Shown piece by piece: positions 33,873 to 41,761 of a stretch of DNA of 64,000 nt; position 1 is the first letter of the stretch, and every line of letters starts with the position of its first letter. Origin of the DNA: Pseudonocardia benzenivorans CB1190 (GTDB taxonomy: Bacteria > Actinomycetota > Actinomycetes > Mycobacteriales > Pseudonocardiaceae). The stretch is from contig NC_015312.1 in assembly GCF_000196675.2 (NCBI RefSeq), forward strand, positions 2,170,001-2,234,000, read 5' to 3'. The translations under genes and the position numbers were made by a program. The notes beneath the pieces are model-generated. The model saw nothing but the letters and a program-made list of their open reading frames with translations, searched no databases and had not been told where the DNA came from.

Positions 33873-34921
33873 CCGTCCCGGCCACCATGCGCGCGGCCCG
33901 GCTGCGCGAGATCGAGGGGACGGTCCGGCTCGTCGTCGACGAGGTGGACGTCCCGGCCCCCGGCCCGGGCGAGGTGCTGGTCCGGGTGCGCGCGTGCGGG
34001 CTCAACCAGGTCGACCTGCTCACCCGCGACGGCAGGACCCCCGCCGCGGTCCCGCTCCCGCACGTTTCCGGCACCGAGGTCGCGGGTGACGTCGCCGCCG
34101 TCGGCGAGGGCGTCAGGAAGTGGCGCGGCGGCGAGCGCGTCGTCGTCGACCCCGTCCTCTCCTGCGGGGAGTGCGCGTTCTGCCGCGTCGGACGGGACAA
34201 CATGTGCCTGCGCGGCAAGATCTACGGCGTCCAGACCCACGGCGGGTACGCCGAGTACGCGATCGCGCCGGCGGCGCAGCTGCTCCCGATCCCCGACCAC
34301 ATGGACCACGCCACCGCCGCGGCCGTCGCCGTGACCGGTCCGACGGCCTGGCACATGCTGCGCCGCCGCGCCGACGTCCGGGTCGGCGAGGACGTGCTGG
34401 TCATCGCGGCGGGCGCGGGCATCGGGGTGCTCGCGGTGCAGATCGCGCGGCTCGCGGGCGCCCGCGTCGTCGCCACCGCGGGCAGCCCGGACAAGATGGC
34501 CCGCGCCGCCGACCTCGGCGCCGACCACGTCGTCAACCATCGCGACCCCGAGTGGGCCGACCAGGTGCGGGCGTGGACCGGTGGGCGGGGCGTCGACCTG
34601 GTGTTCGAGCACGTCGGTGCCGCCACCTGGGAGGGCAGCCTGCACGCCATGGCCCGCGGCGGCCGGCTGGTCACCTCGGGCGGGCACTCGGGCTTCACCG
34701 TATCGCTGGACCTGTGGCACCTGTTCGTCAAGGAGCACACCGTCATCGGCTCCTTCGCCGGCTCGCGCCAGGACCTCGTCGACGTGCTGGACCTGGTCGC
34801 CCGCGGCCGGCTCCGCCCCGTCGTGCAGGACACCGTCGGGCTCGACGGGATCGAAGGGGCACAACGACTTCTGGAGGACCGCGGCGTGTTCGGCAAGCTC
34901 CTGCTGGACCCGGCGCGCTAG
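33869..34921 (+). CDS. Zinc-type medium-chain alcohol dehydrogenase / quinone oxidoreductase-like protein
   Basis: The 350-residue MDR protein has ACGLNQVDLLTRDG where classical zinc ADHs have CxxDxH (catalytic Cys replaced by Asn), but it retains a structural-zinc-like cluster, SCGECAFCRVGRDNMC. The NAD(P) fold is AAGAGIGVLAVQIARLAGARVVAT. The loss of the catalytic zinc Cys suggests an enoyl-CoA reductase or carbonyl reductase role (crotonyl-CoA-reductase-like). It starts at GTG 33869, overlapping the hydratase stop. Confidence 0.85.
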   Translation: MTVPATMRAARLREIEGTVRLVVDEVDVPAPGPGEVLVRVRACGLNQVDLLTRDGRTPAAVPLPHVSGTEVAGDVAAVGEGVRKWRGGERVVVDPVLSCGECAFCRVGRDNMCLRGKIYGVQTHGGYAEYAIAPAAQLLPIPDHMDHATAAAVAVTGPTAWHMLRRRADVRVGEDVLVIAAGAGIGVLAVQIARLAGARVVATAGSPDKMARAADLGADHVVNHRDPEWADQVRAWTGGRGVDLVFEHVGAATWEGSLHAMARGGRLVTSGGHSGFTVSLDLWHLFVKEHTVIGSFAGSRQDLVDVLDLVARGRLRPVVQDTVGLDGIEGAQRLLEDRGVFGKLLLDPAR

Positions 34922-34937
34922 ATCGGGGGGATTCGAG

Positions 34938-36275
34938 ATGAGCACCATCGCCGAACGGGTCGCCGGGTTCACGAGCGGCCTGCAGGCCGACGCCCTGCCG
35001 GCCGACGTCCTCGAGAAGATCCGGGTGACGCTGCTGCACAACCTGGCCGTCGCCCTGGCCGACGACGTCGTCACCGGGGTGTCGTTCCGCTACGCCGAGG
35101 CCCTGGGTGCGGGCAGCGGGGCCCGGCTGTTCCGGACCGGGGCCGCCGCCGCGCCCGACACCGCCGCGTTCGTCAACGCGACGATGATCCACGCCCGCGC
35201 CCAGGACGACGTGTACTTCCCCGGGCTCACCCACGTCGGCGCGACGCTGGTCCCGGCGGTGCTGGCGCTGGGCGAGGAGCTCGACGCGTCCGGCGCCGAC
35301 CTGGTCGCCGCGCTCGCCGCCGGCTACGAGACCGCGGGCGCACTGTCGCAGGGCTTCGCGCCGCGCACCACGCCGCGGGGTTTCCGCGCGACGGGTGTCT
35401 ACGGCGTCCTCGGCGCCGCCGCGGGCGCGGCCCGGCTGCTGGGGCTCGACACCGCGACCACGGCCGACGCACTCGGCATCGCGACGAGCCTCGCCGGCGG
35501 CACCAACCAGACGTGGGTCGCGGGCAGTCAGGAGTGGCTCTTCCAGGTCGGCTTCTGCGCCCGCAACGGGCTGCTCGCCGCCAGGCTGGCCGCGGCGGGA
35601 GGCGCCGGAGCCCCCGACGCCTTCGAGGGCGCGCAGGGCTTCTACCGTGCGCTGCTCGGCGAGGAGACCGACCTCTCGACGGTCGCCACCGACCTCGGCG
35701 AGACGTGGCGCGTCCGCGACGTCACCTACAAGCCGCTGCCGGTGTGCGCGATCCTGCAGTCCCCGGTCACCGACGCCCTGTCGTTGCGCGCCGAGCACAC
35801 GCTGACACCCGAGCTCGTCGGCGCCGCCCGGCTCAGCCTGTCCCCGGGGGAGGCCGCCTATCCCGGGACCGACTCCGTCGGACCGTTCCGCGGCGCGGGC
35901 GACGCCCTGATGAGCGCCCAGTTCTGCCTCGCCGTCGCGCTGGAGAAGGGCACGGTCACCGCGTCGGACCTGCTGCGCACCGACGACGCCGGGCTGCTCG
36001 AGCTCGCCCGGCGGATCGCGGTCGTGCCCGACCCCGCGCTCGCCTCGCGCTCGTTCAGGCTGGAGATCGACCTCCGTGACGGCGGCCGGGTCGAGCACGT
36101 CGGCGAGGACGGTGCGGCCGACTTCAACTGGGACCGCGAGGGGCTGCTCGCGCAGATCGCGGCGATGTCGGCGGAGATGCCGCCGGACGAGGTCGTCGCC
36201 GGGCTCGTCGACACGGTGCTCGACGTCGAGAACCGGTCGGTGCGCGACGTCGTGTCGGCGATGGTGACGTCGTGA
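34938..36275 (+). CDS. MmgE/PrpD-family protein
   Basis: The 445-residue product resembles 2-methylcitrate dehydratase, cis-aconitate decarboxylase and iminodisuccinate epimerase: LHNLAVALADDV, VNATMIHARAQDDVYFPGLTHVGATLVPAVLALGE, and FRATGVYGVLGAAAGAARLLGLD. Its substrate is typically a di- or tricarboxylic acid handled without CoA. Here it sits between a dehydrogenase and two MaoC hydratases, which suggests dehydration, isomerisation or decarboxylation of a branched dicarboxylate (inference). Confidence 0.85.
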   Translation: MSTIAERVAGFTSGLQADALPADVLEKIRVTLLHNLAVALADDVVTGVSFRYAEALGAGSGARLFRTGAAAAPDTAAFVNATMIHARAQDDVYFPGLTHVGATLVPAVLALGEELDASGADLVAALAAGYETAGALSQGFAPRTTPRGFRATGVYGVLGAAAGAARLLGLDTATTADALGIATSLAGGTNQTWVAGSQEWLFQVGFCARNGLLAARLAAAGGAGAPDAFEGAQGFYRALLGEETDLSTVATDLGETWRVRDVTYKPLPVCAILQSPVTDALSLRAEHTLTPELVGAARLSLSPGEAAYPGTDSVGPFRGAGDALMSAQFCLAVALEKGTVTASDLLRTDDAGLLELARRIAVVPDPALASRSFRLEIDLRDGGRVEHVGEDGAADFNWDREGLLAQIAAMSAEMPPDEVVAGLVDTVLDVENRSVRDVVSAMVTS

Positions 36276-36778
36276 CGGCCCTCGTCGACGAGGCGTACGA
36301 GAAGGCGAGCGCCGGCGTCGGCAAGGTCCAGGAGATCCGGATCGGCGTCCTCGACGAGCGTGCGCTGCAACGGTTCGCGCTGGTGGTCGGGCACACCGAC
36401 GGGCCGTATCAGGACCCGGCCGCGGCCGCCGATCTCGGGTACGCGGGCCTGCTGGCGGCGCCGCTGTACCTGACCGCGGTGCTCGGCTGGGACACCGGGC
36501 CCGCCGAGTCCGACCTGCTCGCCGACGGCAACTCCCGCACCCCGCTGGGCGACGTCGACGTCGCGGGGCTGCGGCTCATGGGCGGCGGCCAGGACCTGAC
36601 GTTCCACGAGCCCGTCGTCGCCGGGCTCGACGTGGTGATGCACGCGGAGGTGACGGCGGTGACGCGCAAGGAGGGTCGCTCGGGCCCGTTGCTGGTGATC
36701 GAGGTCCATCGGCGTTACGTCGAGGCCGGCGACGGGCGGCTGCTCGTCGAGTGCCACGAGAGCTTCCTGGCCCGATGA
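36272..36778 (+). CDS. MaoC-like dehydratase, N-terminal type (FAS1-like)
   Basis: The 168-residue hotdog-fold protein matches the MaoC_dehydrat_N pattern: FALVVGHTDGPYQDPAAAADLGYAGLLAAPLYLTAV early and GGGQDLTFHEPVVAGLDVVMHAEVTAV after residue 110. Such half-hydratases usually act with a C-terminal-type MaoC partner, which is the next gene. The GTG start at 36272 overlaps the upstream stop. Confidence 0.85.
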   Translation: MTALVDEAYEKASAGVGKVQEIRIGVLDERALQRFALVVGHTDGPYQDPAAAADLGYAGLLAAPLYLTAVLGWDTGPAESDLLADGNSRTPLGDVDVAGLRLMGGGQDLTFHEPVVAGLDVVMHAEVTAVTRKEGRSGPLLVIEVHRRYVEAGDGRLLVECHESFLAR

Positions 36779-37224
36779 GCGAGCGCAGCGAGCGGATCAT
36801 CGACGCGGCCGCCGCCGGGTACCCCACCGCCGCCGACGTGAACGTCGGCGACCCGATCGGCGAGCTCGTCGTCACCCCGACCGAGATCACCCTGTTCCGG
36901 TTCAGCGCGTTGACGTGGAACCCGCACCGGATCCACTACGACCACCCGTACGCCGCCACCGAGGGCTACCCGGGCCCGCTCGTGCAGTCGCACCTGCACG
37001 GGTCCTACCTGGCCCGGCTCGTCGTCGAATGGGCGGGGCCGCGCGCACGGCTGCGGCGTTTCCGCTGGCAGAACCGGCAGTACGCGATCCCCGGCGACGA
37101 GCTGCGGATCACCGGGACGGTCACCGCGGTGAACGGACGGCTCGTCGACTGCGAGCTGGCCGAGACCAACCAGCGCGGGGAGACGTGCGCGCCGGGCCGG
37201 GCGACGGTGGAGCTGCCCTCGTGA
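36775..37224 (+). CDS. MaoC-like (R)-specific enoyl-CoA hydratase, catalytic type
   Basis: The 149-residue product has the hydratase-2 motif TWNPHRIHYDHPYAATEGYPGPLVQSHL, containing the catalytic Asp/His pair, on a hotdog fold. Paired with the preceding MaoC_N protein, the architecture resembles mesaconyl-C4-CoA / 3-methylfumaryl-CoA-type hydratases that are split in two. ATG 36775 overlaps the preceding stop. Confidence 0.87.
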   Translation: MSERSERIIDAAAAGYPTAADVNVGDPIGELVVTPTEITLFRFSALTWNPHRIHYDHPYAATEGYPGPLVQSHLHGSYLARLVVEWAGPRARLRRFRWQNRQYAIPGDELRITGTVTAVNGRLVDCELAETNQRGETCAPGRATVELPS

Positions 37225-38186
37225 CCGTCTCCGCCGACCAGGCGCTCGACCTCTACCGCGTCATGGCCACCATCCGGGTCTTCGAGACGACGGCCGGGTC
37301 GCTGTTCGCCGCGGGCGAGCTGCCCGGGTTCATCCACCTGTCGTCGGGCCAGGAGGCCGTCGCCGCCGGGGTGTGCTCGGTGCTGCGCCGCGACGACGCC
37401 CTCACCACGACCCACCGCGGCCACGGGCACTGCATCGCCAAGGGCGGCAAGGTGTTCGGCATGCTCGCCGAGCTGTACGGCCGCGCCGCGGGCTACGGCA
37501 AGGGCCGCTCGGGCTCGATGCACATCGCGGACAGCTCCGCGGGCATCCTGGGCGCCAACGCGATCGTCGGCGGCGGGCTGCCGATGGCGCTCGGCGCGGC
37601 GTGGAGCGCGCAGGTCCGCGGGGAGGACCGCGTCGCCGTGGCCTTCTTCGGCGACGGTGCCGTCGCCGAGGGGGTGTTCCACGAGACGCTCAACCTCGCG
37701 GCGCTGTGGCGGCTCCCGCTGGTGCTGGTGTGCGAGAACAACCGCGTCGCGGAGATGACGCCGTCGTCGGTGCACCTGGCGACGACGCGCGTCGCCGACT
37801 TCGCGGGCCCCTACGCCATCCCCGGGGCCACCGTCGACGGCAACGACGTGCTGGTCGTGCGCGATGCCGCCGCGACCGCGGTGGCGCGGGCCCGTGCCGG
37901 GGAGGGACCGACGTTGCTCGAGTGCGAGACCCACCGCATCCGCGGGCACTTCGAGGGCGACCCGCTGCGCTACCGCAGCGCGGAGGAGACGGCGGCCTGG
38001 GCGGCGCGCGACCCGCTCGTCCTGTTCCGGGCCCGGCTCGCCGAGCTCGGGGTGCCGTCCGCACGGGTCGAGGCGGTCGACACCGAGGTCGCGGCCGAGG
38101 TGCGCGACGCCGCGGCCGCGGCGGCCGCCGCGGCGCCTGCCCCCGTGTCCTCGCTGCTCGACGACGTGCGGCCGGGGGTGTCCTGA
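37221..38186 (+). CDS. TPP-dependent 2-oxoacid/acetoin dehydrogenase E1, alpha subunit
   Basis: The 321-residue product has the PDH E1-alpha core: RVFETTAGSLFAAGELPGFIHLSSGQEAVAAG, TTTHRGHGHCIAKGG, GKGRSGSMHIAD, and the thiamine diphosphate motif GDGAVAEG... with N-N near residues 144-174. The HRGHG histidines are typical of AcoA/PdhA. It decarboxylates a 2-oxo acid or cleaves an acyloin. It starts at GTG 37221 and overlaps the beta-subunit gene by one base. Confidence 0.92.
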   Translation: MTVSADQALDLYRVMATIRVFETTAGSLFAAGELPGFIHLSSGQEAVAAGVCSVLRRDDALTTTHRGHGHCIAKGGKVFGMLAELYGRAAGYGKGRSGSMHIADSSAGILGANAIVGGGLPMALGAAWSAQVRGEDRVAVAFFGDGAVAEGVFHETLNLAALWRLPLVLVCENNRVAEMTPSSVHLATTRVADFAGPYAIPGATVDGNDVLVVRDAAATAVARARAGEGPTLLECETHRIRGHFEGDPLRYRSAEETAAWAARDPLVLFRARLAELGVPSARVEAVDTEVAAEVRDAAAAAAAAAPAPVSSLLDDVRPGVS

Positions 38187-39172
38187 TGGCTCGGCTCAAG
38201 TACTGGCAGGCGATCAACCAGGCGCTGCGCGAGGAGATGGCCCGCGACGAGGCGGTCTGCGTCCTCGGCGAGGACGTCGGTGCCCCGGGCGGCCCGTTCG
38301 GCGCGACCAAGGGCCTGCTCGACGAGTTCGGTGCCGCCCGGGTGCGCGACACCCCGATCAGTGAGGCCACGATCGTCGGCGCCGCGCTCGGGGCGTCGAT
38401 GACCGGGCTGCGGCCCGTCGTCGAGGTGATGTTCCTCGACTTCATGACCGTGGCGATGGACCAGGTCGTCAACCAGGCCGCCAAGGTCGGCTACATGTCC
38501 GGCGGCCACTACCGGGCGCCCATGGTCGTCCGCACGATCTGCGCGAGCGGGCGCAACACCGGCCCCCAGCACGCGCAGAACCTGGAGGCCTGGCTCGCCC
38601 ACGTCCCCGGGCTGACCGTGGTGTGGGGCTCGAACCCGGCCGACGCCCGGGGCCTGCTCAAGTCGGCGATCCGCGACGACGGGCCCGTCGTCGTGATCGA
38701 GAGCCTCGCCGAGTGGTCGCGCCGTGGCGAGGTCGCCGACGACCCCGACGCGCTCGTCCCGATCGGGGTCGCGGCCGTGCGCAGACCGGGCACCGACGTC
38801 ACCGTCGTGACCTGGGGCGGAGCCGTGCACCGCGTCGACGCGGCCGCCGCGGCGCTGGCCGACGAGGTCGACGTCGAGGTGATCGACCTGCGGACGATCA
38901 GCCCCTGGGACCGCGCGACGGTGCTGGAGTCGGTGCGGCGCACCGGGCGGCTCGTCGTGGTGCACGACGCCGTGGCCGCCTTCGGGGCGGGCGCGGAGAT
39001 CGCCGCGACGGTCGCGGAGCACTGTTTCGGCGACCTGCGCGCCCCGGTCACCCGCGTCGCGGCGCCGTTCGCGCCGTCGCCGTTCCCGCCGCAGCTGGAG
39101 GCCGCCTACCTGCCCCAGCCCGGCACCATCGCCGACGCGATCCGCGCGAGCGTGCTGCAGGGGGTCCGGTGA
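38186..39172 (+). CDS. TPP-dependent 2-oxoacid/acetoin dehydrogenase E1, beta subunit
   Basis: The 328-residue product is a PdhB/AcoB-type subunit: KYWQAINQALREEMARDEAVCVLGEDVG, RVRDTPISEATIVGAALGASMTGLRPVVEVMFLDF, and VIDLRTISPWDRATVLESV. It completes the active site with the alpha subunit. The ATG overlaps the alpha stop (TGATG). No catalytic E2 acyltransferase or E3 dehydrogenase gene follows, only a lipoyl domain. Confidence 0.92.
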   Translation: MARLKYWQAINQALREEMARDEAVCVLGEDVGAPGGPFGATKGLLDEFGAARVRDTPISEATIVGAALGASMTGLRPVVEVMFLDFMTVAMDQVVNQAAKVGYMSGGHYRAPMVVRTICASGRNTGPQHAQNLEAWLAHVPGLTVVWGSNPADARGLLKSAIRDDGPVVVIESLAEWSRRGEVADDPDALVPIGVAAVRRPGTDVTVVTWGGAVHRVDAAAAALADEVDVEVIDLRTISPWDRATVLESVRRTGRLVVVHDAVAAFGAGAEIAATVAEHCFGDLRAPVTRVAAPFAPSPFPPQLEAAYLPQPGTIADAIRASVLQGVR

Positions 39173-39429
39173 CCGAGATCGACGTCGTCGTCCCGAGATG
39201 GGGCCTGACCATGGACGACGCCACGTTCGTCGGGTGGCTCGTGCAGGTGGGCGATACCGTCGGCGAGGGCGAGGCGCTGGCCGAGGTCGAGACCGACAAG
39301 ACGACCGCCGACCTGCCCAGCCCCGCGGCGGGTGTCGTCACCGCGACCCTCGTGGCGGCGGGCGACGAGGTCGTCCCCGGCCAGGTCGTCGGACGCATCG
39401 CCGCCGGTCCCGCCGCACCCGCGACCTGA
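39169..39429 (+). CDS. Stand-alone lipoyl (biotinyl/lipoyl-attachment) domain protein
   Basis: The 86-residue product is a single lipoyl domain: VVVPRWGLTMDDATFVGWLVQVGDTV, then EVETDKTTADLPSPAAGVV with the lipoyl lysine at about residue 44, and GDEVVPGQVVGRIA. It lacks the peripheral-subunit-binding and acyltransferase domains of an E2. It probably carries the acyl or aldehyde unit from the preceding E1, with transfer to a partner encoded elsewhere or to an unusual acceptor. GTG 39169 overlaps the E1-beta stop. Confidence 0.88.
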   Translation: MTEIDVVVPRWGLTMDDATFVGWLVQVGDTVGEGEALAEVETDKTTADLPSPAAGVVTATLVAAGDEVVPGQVVGRIAAGPAAPAT

Positions 39430-39457
39430 TGCTGTGACCCACTTGGAGGAGGAGACC

Positions 39458-41008
39458 GTGCACGACCTGATCGGCGACCGGACGCTGCGAGACCTGCTCG
39501 ACGAGCGCACGGCCCGCACGCCGGAGAAGACCTACCTGGTCTACGAGGACGCCGAGGGCACGATCACCGAGTTCAGCTACCTGGACTTCTCCCGCCGTGT
39601 CGACGAGCTCGCCGCCGGGCTCGCGGCGCTCGGCGTCGGCAAGGGCGACCGGGTGACGATCCACCTGCGCAACAGCCCCGAGGTGCTCGAGGCCTGGTTC
39701 GCCCTCGCGACCCTCGGCGCGGTGTTCGTGCCGTCCAACGTCGCGAACACCGCGGGGGAGATCCAGCACGTCGTCTCCTACTCCGGGTCCGTCGCGGTGA
39801 TCACCCAGCCGCTGTTCGCCGACGTCGTCGCGCGCGCGGTCGCCGAGTGCCCGACGGTGCGCCACACCCTCATGGCGCGCACCGACACCGCACCCGAGGG
39901 CACGCTGCTGCTCGACGACCAGCGCCTCGCCGGTGCCACCCCGCCGGACAACGGCGTCGGCCCCGACGACGTCGTCGAGATGATCTTCACCTCGGGGACG
40001 ACCGCCCGCCCCAAGGGTGTGCTGCTCACCCACGCCAACGCGCTGCACTCCGGCGAGCGCTCGTCGAGGGCGCTGCTGCTCGACTCCTCCGAGCGCTGCC
40101 TGACCTCGCTGCCGGTGTTCCACGTCAACGCCCAGTCGCTGACGGTGCTGTCGTCGCTGACGGTCGGCGGCACCGCGATCGTGCTGGAGGAGTACCGGGC
40201 GACGAAGTTCTGGGACCAGGTCCGCGCGCACAAGGCCACCCAGATCAGCCTCGTCGCGATGCAGGCCCGGACGCTGCTCGCGCAGCCCCCGCGGGACACC
40301 GACGACCAGCACGACGTCCGCCGCGTCTTCTACGCGCTCAACATCACCACCGACGAGCGCGACAGCTTCGAGAAGCGCTACGGCGTCGAGCTGGTCAACG
40401 GCTACGGACTGTCGGAGGCGATGACGCTGGTGACGGTCGCGCCGGTGTTCGGGCCGAAGCGCTGGCCCTCGATCGGGGTCCCGCTGCACGACCGCGTCGT
40501 CAAGCTCGTCGACGCCGAGGGCAACGAGGTGCCGCGCGGCGAGGTCGGCGAGATCGTCGTGCAGGGCCGGCCGGGCCGCACCCTCATGCTCGGCTACCAC
40601 AACGACCCGGAGGCCACGGCCCGCACGCTGGTCGACGGGTGGCTGCACACCGGCGACAACGCCTACGTCGACGAGAAGGGCTACTTCTACTTCTTCGACC
40701 GCGGCAAGGACATGATCAAGCGTGCCGGCGAGAACGTGTCGACGGTCGAGGTCGAGTCGGTGCTGCTCGACCACCCGGAGATCGTCGAGGCCGCGGTGAT
40801 CGGCGTGGTCGACCCGATCCGCGACGAGGCGGTGAAGGCGTTCGTCGCGCTCGCCGCGGGCAGCACGTTGACCGTCGAGGCGATCCAGGAGCACTGCGCG
40901 ACCCGGCTGGCGAGGTTCAAGGTGCCGACGATCGTGGAGATCCGCGACGAGCTGCCCAAGACCTCGATCGGGAAGATCGAGAAGAAGCTCCTGCGCGGCC
41001 AGGGGTAG
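39458..41008 (+). CDS. Acyl-CoA synthetase / AMP-dependent ligase 2
   Basis: The 516-residue ANL ligase has P-loop MIFTSGTTARPKGVLL, ELVNGYGLSEAMTLV, GWLHTGDNAYVDEKGYFYFFDRGKDMIKRAGENVS and the C-terminal Lys motif LPKTSIGKIEKKLL. It is distinct from ligase 1 (about one third identical by eye) and may activate a different intermediate. GTG 39458 is preceded by GGAGGAGGAGACC, which decides the start over earlier in-frame codons. Confidence 0.9.
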   Translation: MHDLIGDRTLRDLLDERTARTPEKTYLVYEDAEGTITEFSYLDFSRRVDELAAGLAALGVGKGDRVTIHLRNSPEVLEAWFALATLGAVFVPSNVANTAGEIQHVVSYSGSVAVITQPLFADVVARAVAECPTVRHTLMARTDTAPEGTLLLDDQRLAGATPPDNGVGPDDVVEMIFTSGTTARPKGVLLTHANALHSGERSSRALLLDSSERCLTSLPVFHVNAQSLTVLSSLTVGGTAIVLEEYRATKFWDQVRAHKATQISLVAMQARTLLAQPPRDTDDQHDVRRVFYALNITTDERDSFEKRYGVELVNGYGLSEAMTLVTVAPVFGPKRWPSIGVPLHDRVVKLVDAEGNEVPRGEVGEIVVQGRPGRTLMLGYHNDPEATARTLVDGWLHTGDNAYVDEKGYFYFFDRGKDMIKRAGENVSTVEVESVLLDHPEIVEAAVIGVVDPIRDEAVKAFVALAAGSTLTVEAIQEHCATRLARFKVPTIVEIRDELPKTSIGKIEKKLLRGQG

Positions 41009-41017
41009 GGCCGGGAC

Positions 41018-41662
41018 GTGGACGGGGGGCCGGGGACCGGGGCACCGCCGCGGGGCCCTGCGGACCCGGTGGTGCCCTCGTCGCGGCACCGGGAGATCGT
41101 GCGGGCGGCGGCCCGGCTGTTCGACGAGCGCGGCTACCACCACACCTCGATGGACGACATCGCCGCCGCGGTGGGCATCAAGAAGCCGACCCTCTACCAC
41201 CACGTGCCGAGCAAGGGCCGCATCCTCGCCCGGATCCACGACGACCTCGCCGACCGGCTGCTGGGGCGGCTGCGCGAGCGCATCGACACCGGCGCGGCGC
41301 CCGCCGCGGTGCTGCTCGGGGTGCTCGAGGACCACCTCGAGCTGCTCGACCGCGAGCCCGCCAACCTGCGCTGCTACTACGAGCACCGCCGGGAGCTGCC
41401 GCCCGAGGACGAGGCCCACTCGCGGGCGCGCCGCGACGAGTACTTCGCCGCGGTGCTGGCCGTGGTCGAGGACGGCGTGGCCCGCGGGGACTTCGCCGTG
41501 ACCGACCCGCGGTTGGCGACGCTGGCGTTCTTCGGCGTGTGCAACTGGTCGTACCAGTGGTACCGGCCGGGGGGTGCGATGGCGGCGCGGGCGATCGCCG
41601 TGAGCTTCTGGCGCTGTTTCCTGTCCGGCATCGCCGCGACCAGCACGGGGCCTGCGCCGTAG
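41018..41662 (+). CDS. TetR-family regulator 2 of the catabolic regulon
   Basis: The 214-residue product has the HTH HREIVRAAARLFDERGYHHTSMDDIAAAVGIKKPTLYHHVPSKG, almost identical to TetR 1 (24058-24684), and the shared C-terminal FGVCNWSYQWYRPGGAM. The near-identical recognition helices imply that both bind the same CGACCGAC-N2-GTCGGTCG sites, with different or overlapping ligands. It is the last gene of the long operon that it probably controls. Confidence 0.9.
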   Translation: MDGGPGTGAPPRGPADPVVPSSRHREIVRAAARLFDERGYHHTSMDDIAAAVGIKKPTLYHHVPSKGRILARIHDDLADRLLGRLRERIDTGAAPAAVLLGVLEDHLELLDREPANLRCYYEHRRELPPEDEAHSRARRDEYFAAVLAVVEDGVARGDFAVTDPRLATLAFFGVCNWSYQWYRPGGAMAARAIAVSFWRCFLSGIAATSTGPAP

Positions 41663-41724
41663 CTGTGCCGAACGTCTCCGTGGGCGCGGTCCGCCCCGCG
41701 CGGTATCTTCGTGGCGTCGTAGCC

Positions 41725-41742
41725 CGACCGACCAGTCGGTCG
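41725..41742. promoter_or_regulatory. TetR-type operator, site 5 (upstream of the Baeyer-Villiger monooxygenase)
   Basis: CGACCGACCAGTCGGTCG, identical to site 4, 19 bp before the BVMO start, next to the ribosome site. It links the monooxygenase to the same regulon. Confidence 0.75.
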
Positions 41743-41761
41743 AGTTGTTGGAGGGAACCTG

